Origin: Planctomycetaceae bacterium
GTDB taxonomy: Bacteria; Planctomycetota; Planctomycetia; Pirellulales; Pirellulaceae
Assembly (NCBI GenBank): GCA_007694185.1
Contig: RECD01000102.1
Location: 84,244-148,243, forward strand
Reading direction: 5' to 3'
Length of the DNA: 64,000 bases
Part shown: in pieces, positions 43,995 through 53,931 of the stretch
Layout: each line of letters opens with the position of its first letter
How positions within the stretch are numbered: position 1 is the stretch's first letter
The notes under the pieces: model-generated
Database searches by the model: none
What the model saw: only the letters and a program-made list of their open reading frames with translations
What the model was told of the DNA's origin: nothing
Program-made: the position numbers and the translations under genes

Positions 43995-45689
43995 ATGCGT
44001 CGCGTAGCGATCGTTCTGATGATCGCGACGGTGGTGGGATGTTCATCCTCGCCGCCGCGGCGACACGTTGCCCAGCAGCAATCGGTCCGGCCGGCGGCCG
44101 CGCCGGCCGATCCGGGAACCGTTCGGCTGACGTCGGCGATCGACTTGACGGAAGATTCCCTCCCGCCGGGCGAGGACTCGACCGGGGTCGAATCGGACGC
44201 CGATCCGAACGAACTGATTGCGCCCGACTCGACTTCGGCCGACGCGGATTCGCGCGAGCCGGCGATGCCGGAACCGGAATCACTGCCGCCACCGGTCGGC
44301 ACGCCTGATCCCGAAGCGGGCAGCTTGGCGGAGGCCGCGAAGTCAGACCCGAACGAAACGCTCGCGTTTGACGAAGTGATCGACTCGGTCTACCGGGCTT
44401 ACCCGCTGGTCGCCGCGGCCATCCAGCAACGCGGCATCGCGGCCGGGGACCGTTTGGCGGCCCAAGGCAACTTCGATCTTGGGCTGAACGCGTCTACCGA
44501 GAACGGGACGGTCGGTTTCTACCAAACCCATCGGAACCGGGTGGGGTTGAGTCAGCCGCTCTACCAGGGCGGCGAAGTCTTCGCCGGCTATCGCATCGGC
44601 CGGGGCTTTTTTGAACCCTGGTACAAGGAACGCGAGACGAACGACGGGGGCGAGTTTCGCGCCGGCTTTGCCGCGCCTTTGGCACGCAACCGGCAGATCG
44701 ATCCGCGGCGGGCGGAATTGTGGCGGGCGAACGTCGGGGTGCAGGCAGCGAATCCTGAAATTCAGGCCGAGGTGATCGCGTACGTCCGGCAGGCCGGCTA
44801 CGCCTACTGGCAATGGGTTGCGGCGGGTGAGAAGGCTCGCATCACCGACAGGATCTTGGAACTCGCCGAAGACCGCACCGAAGGGATTCGGCGTCAGGTG
44901 GAGGAAGGGTTGGTCGATCCTCCTGTCCTGACCGACAACTTGAGGCTGATCGCCGAACGCCAGGCGGCGCGAGCGGATGCGCAGCGCCGGCTACGTCAGG
45001 CGGCCATCGAATTGTCGCTGTACTATCGAACTCCCGAGGGCGATCCGTTGATCCCGGGGCCTGGGCGCCTACCGAGATTTCCTGAACCTCCTGCCGTCCA
45101 GGAGGAGCGAATGAACGACGATGTGATCGAGGCGATTCGCCAACGTCCCGAGATCGCGGTGTTGACGTTCATTCAGCAGCAATTGCAGATCGATTTGGCC
45201 CAAGCGGGCAACGAGTCGCGGCCAAATTTGGATGCGGTGGTCTCTGCGGCCCAGGATGTGGGCGATCCGGCTACGCCGCTGAATGACAAGGGGCAGTTCG
45301 AGTTGGACGCGGCCTTGTTCTTCGATGTGCCCGTGCAGCGTCGCAGAGCCCGCGGGAAGATATTGGCGACCCAAGCGAGGATCTCGCAAGTCAACTCCCG
45401 ACGAAGGCTGGTGGAAAACCAGATCGTTGCCGAAGTCCAAGCGGTATACGCCGGTTTGGAGGCCGCCTTCGAGCGGGTACACCTGACCAGGCAGGCGCTG
45501 GAATATGCGGAGGATCTGGCCCGCCGAGAACGTCGCAACTACGAACTCGGGTCCACCGACCTGTTGACCGTCGCACTTCGTGAGCAATTCGCGGTCGAGG
45601 CTGCGGAAAAGGCCGTGGACGCCCTGCTGTTGTACTTCTTAGCACAGGTCGACTACCGGGCAGCCTTGGCCGCTGACCAAGTTCCCTGA
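43995..45689 (+). CDS. TolC-like outer-membrane efflux lipoprotein
   Basis: Lipobox-like MRRVAIVLMIATVVGCSSS; two helical OEP-like repeats; NRVGLSQPLYQGGEV; LAQAGNESRPNLDAVVSAAQD. Confidence 0.88.
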   Translation: MRRVAIVLMIATVVGCSSSPPRRHVAQQQSVRPAAAPADPGTVRLTSAIDLTEDSLPPGEDSTGVESDADPNELIAPDSTSADADSREPAMPEPESLPPPVGTPDPEAGSLAEAAKSDPNETLAFDEVIDSVYRAYPLVAAAIQQRGIAAGDRLAAQGNFDLGLNASTENGTVGFYQTHRNRVGLSQPLYQGGEVFAGYRIGRGFFEPWYKERETNDGGEFRAGFAAPLARNRQIDPRRAELWRANVGVQAANPEIQAEVIAYVRQAGYAYWQWVAAGEKARITDRILELAEDRTEGIRRQVEEGLVDPPVLTDNLRLIAERQAARADAQRRLRQAAIELSLYYRTPEGDPLIPGPGRLPRFPEPPAVQEERMNDDVIEAIRQRPEIAVLTFIQQQLQIDLAQAGNESRPNLDAVVSAAQDVGDPATPLNDKGQFELDAALFFDVPVQRRRARGKILATQARISQVNSRRRLVENQIVAEVQAVYAGLEAAFERVHLTRQALEYAEDLARRERRNYELGSTDLLTVALREQFAVEAAEKAVDALLLYFLAQVDYRAALAADQVP

Positions 45690-45740
45690 TCGCCCCATCG
45701 ATTATCCTCGTTTTTCGATCTCTTCCGGAACAGAACTACC

Positions 45741-46718
45741 GTGTCCGATTCGAAGCCGACGTTGAGTTATGCGATCATTGGCGCGGGTGCTTTGGGTGGG
45801 CTGTACGGCGGGATGCTGGCCAGGCGAGGGGCTGATGTTCATTTCCTGATCCACAGCGGGATCGACATCATCCGTCGGGACGGGTGGGACGTGCAAAGTA
45901 AGTGGGGGGACTTTCACCTGCCCGGCGAAGCGTTGAATTTGCACGCTGCGGCGGAGTCACTGCCCCCCTGCGACGTCACAATCGTCGGGATCAAGACGAC
46001 GCAAAACCATCTGTTGCCAGAACTGCTAACGCCGCCGACCCGAGACGGAGGCCTAGTGCTCTGTTTGCAGAACGGTTTGCACAGCGAGGCCGACTCCGCC
46101 GCCGTGGTCGGTGGCGACCGCGTGTTGGGAGGTTGCTGTTTTCTGTGTAGCAACAAGGTCGGCCCGGGGCGGATCCGCCATCTCGATTACGGCCGGATCG
46201 TGATGGGCGAGTTCACTTCGGCGAACCGACCACCGGCCGGGGTCACCCCACGATTAAAACGGGTCGCGGATGACCTGCTGGCGGCCGGTATCGATGTCGT
46301 CGCGACCGGCGACCTGTGGCAGGCCCGCTGGCGCAAATTGATGTGGAACATCCCGTTCAACGGCTTGTCCGTCGCGCTGGACGCCTCCACCGAAGAATTG
46401 ATCCACGATCCGGCCGCCTCAGGGCTGGCCGAGTCGATCATGCGGGAGGTGCATCAAGCGGCAGCGGCGTGTGGCCGGACGCTGCCGGCCGATGCGATTC
46501 GGGAGACCCTGGATCACACCCGCCAGATGGTGCCCTACGACAGCAGCATGAGATTGGACTATCTCGCGGGGCGTCCGATGGAACTGGCGGCCATCTTCGC
46601 GGCGCCGTTGGCGGCAGCGGCGGCGGCCGGCGCCGCCATGCCGCGGGTCGAAATGCTCCATCAGGAACTCGCGTTCCTACAGCAGCGGGCGGTTCGGGTC
46701 GATCGTCCCCCAACCTGA
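45741..46718 (+). CDS. Ketopantoate reductase (2-dehydropantoate 2-reductase) family, GTG start
   Basis: YAIIGAGALGGLYGGMLARRGADVHFLIHS; LCLQNGLHSEADSAAVVGGDRVLGGCCFLCSNKVGPGRIRH; WRKLMWNIPFNGLSVAL. Confidence 0.9.
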   Translation: MSDSKPTLSYAIIGAGALGGLYGGMLARRGADVHFLIHSGIDIIRRDGWDVQSKWGDFHLPGEALNLHAAAESLPPCDVTIVGIKTTQNHLLPELLTPPTRDGGLVLCLQNGLHSEADSAAVVGGDRVLGGCCFLCSNKVGPGRIRHLDYGRIVMGEFTSANRPPAGVTPRLKRVADDLLAAGIDVVATGDLWQARWRKLMWNIPFNGLSVALDASTEELIHDPAASGLAESIMREVHQAAAACGRTLPADAIRETLDHTRQMVPYDSSMRLDYLAGRPMELAAIFAAPLAAAAAAGAAMPRVEMLHQELAFLQQRAVRVDRPPT

Positions 46719-46735
46719 CCTGTCGCGTCGACCGA

Positions 46736-47749
46736 TCAGGCCCGCGGATGGAATTGGCGATGCACACGTTGCAACCGTGAGTGCTCCACGTGCGTGTAAA
46801 TTTGCGTCGTCTGAATACTCGCGTGCCCCAGCATTTCTTGCACCTGACGCAAATCCGCGCCGCCCGCCAACAGGTGCGTCGCGAAACTGTGTCGCAGCGA
46901 GTGGGGGCTGATCAACGGATCGATCCCGGCCCTGGCCGCGTAAAGCTTGACCAGACGCCACAGCATGATTCGGTCCAGCGCCCGGCCGCTGCGGCTGAGC
47001 AGCAGCTCTTCGGCCGGCTCCGGGCGACGGGCCGCCAGTTGCGGCCGGGCTGCTGTGAGATAGGCTTCGATCGCGCTGATCGCGCGGCCGCCGATCGGCA
47101 CGATCCGTTGCTTGCCACCTTTCCCTTCGCAGCGAATCCGCCGTTCGGCCAGCGACACATCGGGCAACCTCAGTCGACAGACTTCGGAAACCCGGCAGCC
47201 GGTGGCGTACAACAATTCGAGCATCGCCGAATCGCGGAGGTGGTAGGTGTCGATACGCCGGGGCGCAGACAGCAGTCGCTCGACCTGGTTGACCGTCAGG
47301 ACCCTCGGGACCCGCTGCCACATCTTTTGCGAAGCCAGCCACTCCGCCGGGTTGGACGACACCAGCCCTTCCAATTGCAGGTAGCGGAAGAACATTCGGA
47401 CGGTGACGACGCATCTCGAAATCGAAGACGGGGCGAGTCCCTCGGTTTGCAGCGTCGCGATGAAATCCGCCAATTCGGCAACCCCCAACGACCCGAGCGG
47501 GCGGGCATCGACCCAGGCGAGAAATCGGCGCAGGTCTCGGCCATAAGCCTCGATCGTGTTGTTGGCGAGATGGCACTCGCCACGCAGGTAAGCCGAAAAA
47601 GCCTCCGCCAACGTTTGGCCACCACGGGCCGTGGTCGGGGCCGCGGCGGCCGTCCATTGTTGGAGTTTGGTCGGTCGGGGGGCCACGTCTTCCTGTCTGG
47701 GGCGGGAGAAATCGATCGCCGCAGCCGGATGACGCGAGCGAACTTTCAA
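46736..47749 (-). CDS. Tyrosine recombinase, XerC/XerD type
   Basis: LLYATGCRVSEVCRLRLPDV; SPHSLRHSFATHLLAGGADLRQVQEMLGHASIQTTQIYTHVEHSRL. Confidence 0.93.
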   Translation of the reverse strand: MKVRSRHPAAAIDFSRPRQEDVAPRPTKLQQWTAAAAPTTARGGQTLAEAFSAYLRGECHLANNTIEAYGRDLRRFLAWVDARPLGSLGVAELADFIATLQTEGLAPSSISRCVVTVRMFFRYLQLEGLVSSNPAEWLASQKMWQRVPRVLTVNQVERLLSAPRRIDTYHLRDSAMLELLYATGCRVSEVCRLRLPDVSLAERRIRCEGKGGKQRIVPIGGRAISAIEAYLTAARPQLAARRPEPAEELLLSRSGRALDRIMLWRLVKLYAARAGIDPLISPHSLRHSFATHLLAGGADLRQVQEMLGHASIQTTQIYTHVEHSRLQRVHRQFHPRA

Positions 47750-47896
47750 TTTATTCTTGTCTTACCTATCGGTTACCTCGACCACTTCGGATGACCCGGG
47801 CAGAATCTTCGCCGAGAAGTCGGGTTGCGAGCTCCTTCCCGTACGGTCGAACCGGTTGTGCCGGGGGTGCGAATCGTCCCTTTTGTCGGGAGTCCC

Positions 47897-48880
47897 ATGA
47901 ACATTTTGGTTGTCGGCGGTGCCGGTTATGTCGGCTCCCATGCGGTGCGTCGGTTGATCGGGGCGGGCCACTGCGTCTGGATTTACGACAACCTGTCACG
48001 GGGGCATCGTGGTGCGGTTCCCGAGGGACGCTTGATCGAAGGTGAGGTGGCTGACGGACCGCGGTTGATCGAGGTGATGAAGGAGCATCGGATCGACGCG
48101 GTGATGCATTTCGCAGCCTACGCGTTGGTCAACGAATCGGTAGTTGATCCCGCGATGTATTACCGAAACAACGTGATCGCCACCTTGGAATTGCTCGACG
48201 CCATGCGGCAGGCGAAGGTCGAGCGGTTCGTCTTCAGCAGCACCACGGCAACCTACGGCGAACCGGGGCTGTCACCGATCCCCGAAACGACCCCGCAGCA
48301 GCCGATCAATCCGTATGGGTTCACCAAGCTGGTGATCGAGCGAGCGTTGGCCGATTATGCGGCCGCGTACGGCTTCGCCTACGCGGCGCTTCGGTACTTC
48401 AACGCCGCCGGCGCCGACCCCGCGGGCGATATCGGCGAAGACCATGATCCCGAATCGCACCTGATCCCGATCGTTCTGCAGGTCGCGCTCGGGCAACGAG
48501 AGCAGGTGACGATCTTTGGAGAGGATTACCCGACTGCCGACGGCACGTGCGTCCGGGATTACATTCACGTCTGCGATTTGGCGGACGCTCACCTGCTGGC
48601 ACTGGAACGACTTCAGCCGGGCCGAGGGCTCTGTTTGAATCTCGGCACCGGGCGTGGGACGAGCGTGCGTGAGATCATCGAGTCTTGCCGTCGGGTCACG
48701 GGGCATCCGATCCCCGCTTCGATCGGGCCACGTCGCGCCGGCGATCCCCCGGAACTGGTCGCCGACTCGCGTCGCGCCAAGGAGGAGCTCGGTTGGGTCC
48801 CTCAGTTTACCGAGGTGGACGAGATCGTGAGCACCGCCTGGCGGTGGCATCGCGATCATCCGCGCGGCTATCCGAACTGA
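47897..48880 (+). CDS. galE: UDP-glucose 4-epimerase
   Basis: [82 protein letters not shown]. Confidence 0.94.
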   Translation: MNILVVGGAGYVGSHAVRRLIGAGHCVWIYDNLSRGHRGAVPEGRLIEGEVADGPRLIEVMKEHRIDAVMHFAAYALVNESVVDPAMYYRNNVIATLELLDAMRQAKVERFVFSSTTATYGEPGLSPIPETTPQQPINPYGFTKLVIERALADYAAAYGFAYAALRYFNAAGADPAGDIGEDHDPESHLIPIVLQVALGQREQVTIFGEDYPTADGTCVRDYIHVCDLADAHLLALERLQPGRGLCLNLGTGRGTSVREIIESCRRVTGHPIPASIGPRRAGDPPELVADSRRAKEELGWVPQFTEVDEIVSTAWRWHRDHPRGYPN

Positions 48881-50043
48881 GGCTCGATCCAAGCCCGTTC
48901 CGCGACCGAACGGAGGCCGGCTTCGGCTAGTGCCACGCCGGCGGCTCCCCGCCGGATCGACCAAGGAAACTCCCCCTCGCCGGCGCAGTGCCGCAGGAAC
49001 AATTCCCACTCGATCTTGAACGCGTTGTCGTAGTGGGTCGCGTCGGGAACCCGTTGCCAACCTTCGTAGAAGTCGATCGGCTGCGGGATATCGGGATTCC
49101 AGACCGGTTTGGGTGTTGCCGCCAACGATTGAATTCGGCAGTCCCGCAATCCGGCGACGGCGGACCCGTGAGTCCCGTCAACCTGGATGGTCAACAGGTC
49201 ATCGCGGCGAACACGGGTGGCCCAAGAGTTGTTGAATTGGCAGCTCACGCCGTTGTCGAGCACGAAAATCGCGTAAGCGGAATCATCGGCCGTGCAGGCG
49301 TAAGGCCGACCGGACTCGTCGACACGTTGGTTCAGATCGGTGGTGGCGTGCGCCAAAACTCGCTCTACCTTGCCGAACAGATCGCCGATCACGTACTCCC
49401 AGTGACAGAACATGTCGATCATGATCCCGCCACCGTCCTCACTGCGATAATTCCACGACGGTCGCTGGGCCGGTTGATCGGGCTCGTCGCCGCTGAACAC
49501 CCAGTAGCCAAACTCCCCGCGGACGCTCAGGATCCGCCCGAAAAAGCCTTGATCGCGAAGCATTCGTAATTTGCGGATGCCGGGCAGCCACAGCTTGTCC
49601 TGAACGACACCGTTTTTGACGCCCGTCGACTCGACCCAATCGGCCAGGGCGTAGGCTTCTTCGGCGCGGGTGGCGATCGGCTTTTCGCAGTAAACCCCCT
49701 TGCCGTTGGTGGCTGCCCGCCGGATCACTTCGGCCCGCTGCAGCGTGCTGGAGGCGTCGAACAGGATGTCGACGGCGGGATCCGACAGCACCGAGTCCAA
49801 ATCGGTGGTCCAGGCGAGTTGGCGTCCGATCTCCCGGTCCGAAACCGTCTCGGCCAGATGCCGAAGCTTGCTCTCACTCCGGCCGACCAAAATCGGCTCC
49901 ACGGCTAACCGCTCGCCCGACGTCAGCGTGACACCGCCTTGCCGGATGATCGCCAGGATCGAGCGGATCAGGTGCTGGTTCGTTCCCATGCGTCCGGTCA
50001 CCCCGTGCATGGCCACTTTCAAAGTCCGAGGGGGCGCATTCAT
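48868..50043 (-). CDS. Gfo/Idh/MocA family oxidoreductase
   Basis: [66 protein letters not shown]. Confidence 0.9.
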   Translation of the reverse strand: MNAPPRTLKVAMHGVTGRMGTNQHLIRSILAIIRQGGVTLTSGERLAVEPILVGRSESKLRHLAETVSDREIGRQLAWTTDLDSVLSDPAVDILFDASSTLQRAEVIRRAATNGKGVYCEKPIATRAEEAYALADWVESTGVKNGVVQDKLWLPGIRKLRMLRDQGFFGRILSVRGEFGYWVFSGDEPDQPAQRPSWNYRSEDGGGIMIDMFCHWEYVIGDLFGKVERVLAHATTDLNQRVDESGRPYACTADDSAYAIFVLDNGVSCQFNNSWATRVRRDDLLTIQVDGTHGSAVAGLRDCRIQSLAATPKPVWNPDIPQPIDFYEGWQRVPDATHYDNAFKIEWELFLRHCAGEGEFPWSIRRGAAGVALAEAGLRSVAERAWIEPQFG

Positions 50044-50945
50044 GGGGTCAATCGCTCGAGGATTTCACGGAGGATCGGAAGGTCGGAATCGGGACGACGG
50101 GGACTATCCGGGTGCGTCTGGTCGCTGCGAATCCAGCCGCGGGCATGCAGGAACTGGGCCGCGTTGTGCTTGTAGGCCGGCACCGGATTGCGGAAGGCGA
50201 AAAAACCGAGGTACTGAAGCAAGTCATTCAGTTCGAAGAAGCCGGCGTCACCCGCCAGCCACATCGCGTCCCGCTTCGCGAAGGCCTCTGGGGCGAAGGT
50301 GCTCAGGCCCAGCAGGTAATCGCTACCGTACATCACCATGTCGATCGCCAAGTCGTTCCCGGTCAGCACTCGAAAATCGGGACGCAGACGATCGCGCAAT
50401 ACCAACCTCTCCCATTCTTGCTCGCGGCTCAGCGAGGAGTGTTTCGCCCCCAAGCAATGCGGCAATTCCAGCAGGCCCTGATAGGCCTCCAAGCTGTAGA
50501 TGCTGCCGAACGGGGCGAACATCTTCCCCAGTTCGAACCCGTAAAAATCACCGATCTGCTCCCCAATGCGGGCGTAAGCGTCGACGATCTGGTGGTCACT
50601 TTGGCCCGTCAATCCGTAACTTTGGAAGATCACGGGCGTGCCACCGGCGGCGACGATCTCCGAGCCGACTTCACGATACGTGTCCAAAGCGAAGGGAGCC
50701 CCAGGCGAATCCTTCACGAACGCGCCGGCGACGAACGGACGGCCCGCCAAGCAATCTGCCGTCTGGCGCAGCACTTCCAACCGTTGCTCGCGGGTCAGCA
50801 GGTTGATGTAGCCGGTGTCCATGTTGACCGCCGGAATCAGGCCGGCATTTGCCGTCCGGTTCACGTGGTCACGAAAAGAGTCCCAGTCGATCCGAACCGA
50901 TTCGCCCGGGCTGGGGGTCAACAGGGGCAACAGGATCGCTGACAT
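50040..50945 (-). CDS. Dihydrodipicolinate synthase/N-acetylneuraminate lyase family protein
   Basis: [59 protein letters not shown] overlap with the downstream oxidoreductase. ORF track extends to 51059. Confidence 0.82.
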   Translation of the reverse strand: MSAILLPLLTPSPGESVRIDWDSFRDHVNRTANAGLIPAVNMDTGYINLLTREQRLEVLRQTADCLAGRPFVAGAFVKDSPGAPFALDTYREVGSEIVAAGGTPVIFQSYGLTGQSDHQIVDAYARIGEQIGDFYGFELGKMFAPFGSIYSLEAYQGLLELPHCLGAKHSSLSREQEWERLVLRDRLRPDFRVLTGNDLAIDMVMYGSDYLLGLSTFAPEAFAKRDAMWLAGDAGFFELNDLLQYLGFFAFRNPVPAYKHNAAQFLHARGWIRSDQTHPDSPRRPDSDLPILREILERLTP

Positions 50946-51112
50946 CCCGGTGATTCTTCGCCGGGGGCGGAGGGGAGGGACCGAATCGATCATCATGAAG
51001 GGACCTTTGATTTGCACATCTCGAAAACCGTCCGGCGGATGCCGAACGCCACTGGTCATTGCGGTTGTCAGATCCTAAGGGTTGGCCCTTGCTCGGTCTT
51101 GGCGATTCGAGC

Positions 51113-52075
51113 ATGATCGATTTGCGTTTTGGGCAAGGTGGGGCTTGGAGGGCGGGCATGAACGGGGAGCAGGTTCGAACGGGTGGGGCGGGCGAGTTAT
51201 CCCGGCGGATCCAGCCGGTCGAGGAACGACTGGATACCGCCGGCATTTGGGCTTTTGAAAGCCATCATGGGGATGCCTTCACGATGGACTTCACCCGCCA
51301 CGATTTCTGGAAATGGCTGTTGCTGACACGCGGTGGCGGGGTGCTGGACGGGGATTGGGGGCAACCCATTTGCGAAACGGGCGATTTGGTGGTGATCCCG
51401 CCCGGTTTGCGGCACCGGATCGTCGATCACCCGCGGCGAGCGATTTCGCTGTACGGTCTGGGCATCGCCCCCTCCGTGCTGGCCGGCGTTCCCGATTTGA
51501 CCGAGTATCTGCCTAGCGGCGTCTTGTCGGCTGCCGACTTGGCGCCGTTGCGATTGAAACGACGGATGCGGCGTCTGTTGTACACCCACGCTCGGCAGGA
51601 CCCGTTGCACCGGTTGGCCACGGTCGCGGCCGCGGTCGATCTGGTGGCCGAGGTCTCGCTCGCCTGTGCCGACATCCGCAGCACTGCGTTCGATCCGGGC
51701 CCGGTCGGGACGGCCGAGGTCGACCCGATGCTCGAGTCCTACCTCGCCTGGTTAGAAAATCATTTTTTCGAATCGTTGCGACTCGACGACGCAGCGGCAG
51801 CTTGCGGGATGTCGCGTCGGGGTTTTACTTCGGCCTTTCGAAAACGGACCGGTCGAAGTTGGCTGGATTACGTGAACCGGTTGCGGGTCAGCCATGCGAT
51901 GGGGCTGTTGCGGACCACCGATCGCAAGCTCGCGTCGATCGCGTTTCGGTCCGGTTTTGACGACCTGTCGACGTTTTACCGGGCCTTTCACCGGATCACG
52001 GGAAAACGCCCGGGGGACTGGCGAAGGGCCGACGAGCCGCGATTGGGGCGGACGATTCCGGGGACTCAGACTTGA
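51113..52075 (+). CDS. AraC-family transcriptional regulator with N-terminal cupin-like domain
   Basis: GDLVVIPPGLRHRIVDH; C-terminal double HTH (AAAACGMSRRGFTSAFRKRTGRSWLDYVNRLRVSHAMGLLRTTDRKLASIAFRSGFDDLSTFYRAFHRITGKRPGDWR). ORF track start is 51059. Confidence 0.92.
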   Translation: MIDLRFGQGGAWRAGMNGEQVRTGGAGELSRRIQPVEERLDTAGIWAFESHHGDAFTMDFTRHDFWKWLLLTRGGGVLDGDWGQPICETGDLVVIPPGLRHRIVDHPRRAISLYGLGIAPSVLAGVPDLTEYLPSGVLSAADLAPLRLKRRMRRLLYTHARQDPLHRLATVAAAVDLVAEVSLACADIRSTAFDPGPVGTAEVDPMLESYLAWLENHFFESLRLDDAAAACGMSRRGFTSAFRKRTGRSWLDYVNRLRVSHAMGLLRTTDRKLASIAFRSGFDDLSTFYRAFHRITGKRPGDWRRADEPRLGRTIPGTQT

Positions 52076-52560
52076 CCCTTGATCGTCCGTTGTGCCAGCG
52101 GCCAGGCCTGCTCCAGGTGATTCAAGTAGGCGTCGACATCGAGCAGGTCGGCGGTCCCCTCGGGGGTGATTTCGAGTAACCATCCGGCGGAGTAGAGGTC
52201 GACGTTGATCAGTGACGGGTCAGCCAAGACGGCGGCGTTCAACCCGATCAGTTCGCCAGCCGTCGGAGCGAACAGATCACTTTCGGCTTTCTTGCTTTCG
52301 ATGGAACCGAGCGATTGGCGTCGGGCGATCTTGCTCTGCGGTTCCACGACCCAATCGAGGAAATAGACGTCCTGCAGCAGACGCACCGCATAGGCCGTCA
52401 GCCCAAATCGATAGATTGGCGGGGCACCGGCGGCCTCGCCCGGTAAGGCCTCCGCCCACATGTGGTTCGTGGTGTATCGCAGCCGTGAGGGAAAGTCCGC
52501 GCGGAACTGGCCCATCAGGAAGGATCGCGAATCCTCACCCTCGGACGGAGGCGTGGTCAT
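52066..52560 (-). CDS. Glycine-cleavage H-protein-like (lipoyl-type) protein
   Basis: TTNHMWAEA...YRFGLTAYAVRLLQDVYFLDW...SLGSIESKKAESDLFAPTAGELIGLNAAVLADPSLINVDLYSAGWLLEITPEG matches the H-protein pattern including the lipoyl-Lys context (ES-x-KA). Confidence 0.85.
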   Translation of the reverse strand: MTTPPSEGEDSRSFLMGQFRADFPSRLRYTTNHMWAEALPGEAAGAPPIYRFGLTAYAVRLLQDVYFLDWVVEPQSKIARRQSLGSIESKKAESDLFAPTAGELIGLNAAVLADPSLINVDLYSAGWLLEITPEGTADLLDVDAYLNHLEQAWPLAQRTIKGQV

Positions 52561-53882
52561 GTGTAGCGGACCCCGCGATGTTCCGGCTCGAAGAACACCG
52601 GCAACAGGGCGTCGGCGCGCAGCAGCCCCGCACGGGTCAAGCGGATGGCATCCCCTTCGATCGTGACGTAGCCGTCGGCCACGTGGGCGGCCCATGCTTC
52701 CGACCAGTGCTCCAGCACGTCCACACCGAACTTGCTGCGGAAATACCCGGCGTCCAAGTAGCCGCGTTTGAGCAACAGGATCAGCTCGCGAACCAGCAAT
52801 TGATGAGGTGTCGGGATCAGGCCGCGTCCCAAGGGAAGCTGCCCCGCGTCGATCGCCTCATAGTACTTTTCCAGTTCGGCGAGATTCTGATAGTGGACGC
52901 CGCTGGCGTGCCCGAAGCTCGCGATTCCGGTCGCGATCAGATCGGCCCCTTGCCAGAGGTTGTCGCGATAGGAAAAGTTCACCTTGGACGAGTCTTTGAC
53001 CATCGTGTAGGCGCTGCTGACACTGTAGCCGGCCGCCTCCAATTCGGTGAAGGCGTAGTCGACCCACTGGCGTTTCGTCGGCCAGTCCGCCACCGGGGTC
53101 TCGATTTTGTTACCCAAGATGTCCTTGCTGTAGACGGTGTTGAACGGCAGTTCCATCTGGTAGATCGTGACGCTGTCCGGGCTCAGGTCGATGGTCCGGC
53201 GGATGTTCTCCCGCCAATTGTCCCACGTCTCCCCGACCATGCCCGAGATCAGGTCGATGTTGACGTTGGGAAACTTGGCGGCTTGAATCCAGTCCCACGC
53301 CTCGAACACCTGTTTCGACAGGTGCGCCCGACCGTTCTCTTCCAGCAAGGAATCGTCGAAGTTTTCCACCCCAAGGCTCAATCGGGTCACGCCCATCTGC
53401 TCGCGGAGGGTTTTGACCTTGGTTTCGCTCAGGGTGCCCGGTTCGCACTCGAACGTCACCTCTTCGGCACCGTCCCAAGTGATGTGTTCGCGCAGTCGGT
53501 CTCCCAGCGCGACCAACTGTTTCGGCGCCAGGAAGCTCGGGGTCCCGCCGCCGAAGTAGACGAACCGGAACGGGCGGTCGCCCATCACCGGGAGGCTCGC
53601 GACCAGTGAGATCTCCGTCGACAAGGCGTCGACGTAGCGTTGGACCTCGGCCGCCTTGACGTCGGTGAAGACCTTGAAGTAACAGAATTTGCAACGTTTG
53701 CGACAGAACGGGATGTGCAAATAGAGCCCGAGCGGGGTGTCGACTTTCGGGGGCGATTGGAGTGCCTGCCGAACCGCCGGCAGCGCTTCGCGGTTCCACT
53801 GGCTGTAGGGCGGGTAGTTCGAGATGAAGTAACTGCCGACCTCGGTTTTGATATCCACCGTTGGCACTGGGGTGGTGCTCAT
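52557..53882 (-). CDS. Radical SAM protein, HemN/HemW-like (coproporphyrinogen III oxidase family)
   Basis: LGLYLHIPFCRKRCKFCYFKVFTDV (CxxxCxxC), RFVYFGGGTPSFLAPKQLVAL, VTRLSLGVENFDDSLLEENGR; ATGA overlap with the H-protein-like gene. Confidence 0.9.
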   Translation of the reverse strand: MSTTPVPTVDIKTEVGSYFISNYPPYSQWNREALPAVRQALQSPPKVDTPLGLYLHIPFCRKRCKFCYFKVFTDVKAAEVQRYVDALSTEISLVASLPVMGDRPFRFVYFGGGTPSFLAPKQLVALGDRLREHITWDGAEEVTFECEPGTLSETKVKTLREQMGVTRLSLGVENFDDSLLEENGRAHLSKQVFEAWDWIQAAKFPNVNIDLISGMVGETWDNWRENIRRTIDLSPDSVTIYQMELPFNTVYSKDILGNKIETPVADWPTKRQWVDYAFTELEAAGYSVSSAYTMVKDSSKVNFSYRDNLWQGADLIATGIASFGHASGVHYQNLAELEKYYEAIDAGQLPLGRGLIPTPHQLLVRELILLLKRGYLDAGYFRSKFGVDVLEHWSEAWAAHVADGYVTIEGDAIRLTRAGLLRADALLPVFFEPEHRGVRYT

Positions 53883-53931
53883 GCTTGACGACTTCCGAAG
53901 GGGGTGGGTCCGCGGACCGCGGACGGAGGGA

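Noticed and set aside
46677-47657. 326-aa ORF overlapping the Xer recombinase in another frame
   Set aside because: The 46736-47749 frame carries all tyrosine-recombinase motifs; this frame is Arg/Gly/Pro-rich noise
46736-47749. Xer-type recombinase as marker of an integrative element or integron
   Set aside because: No attachment repeats, cassette array, excisionase, phage or tRNA target seen nearby; looks like a housekeeping XerC/D
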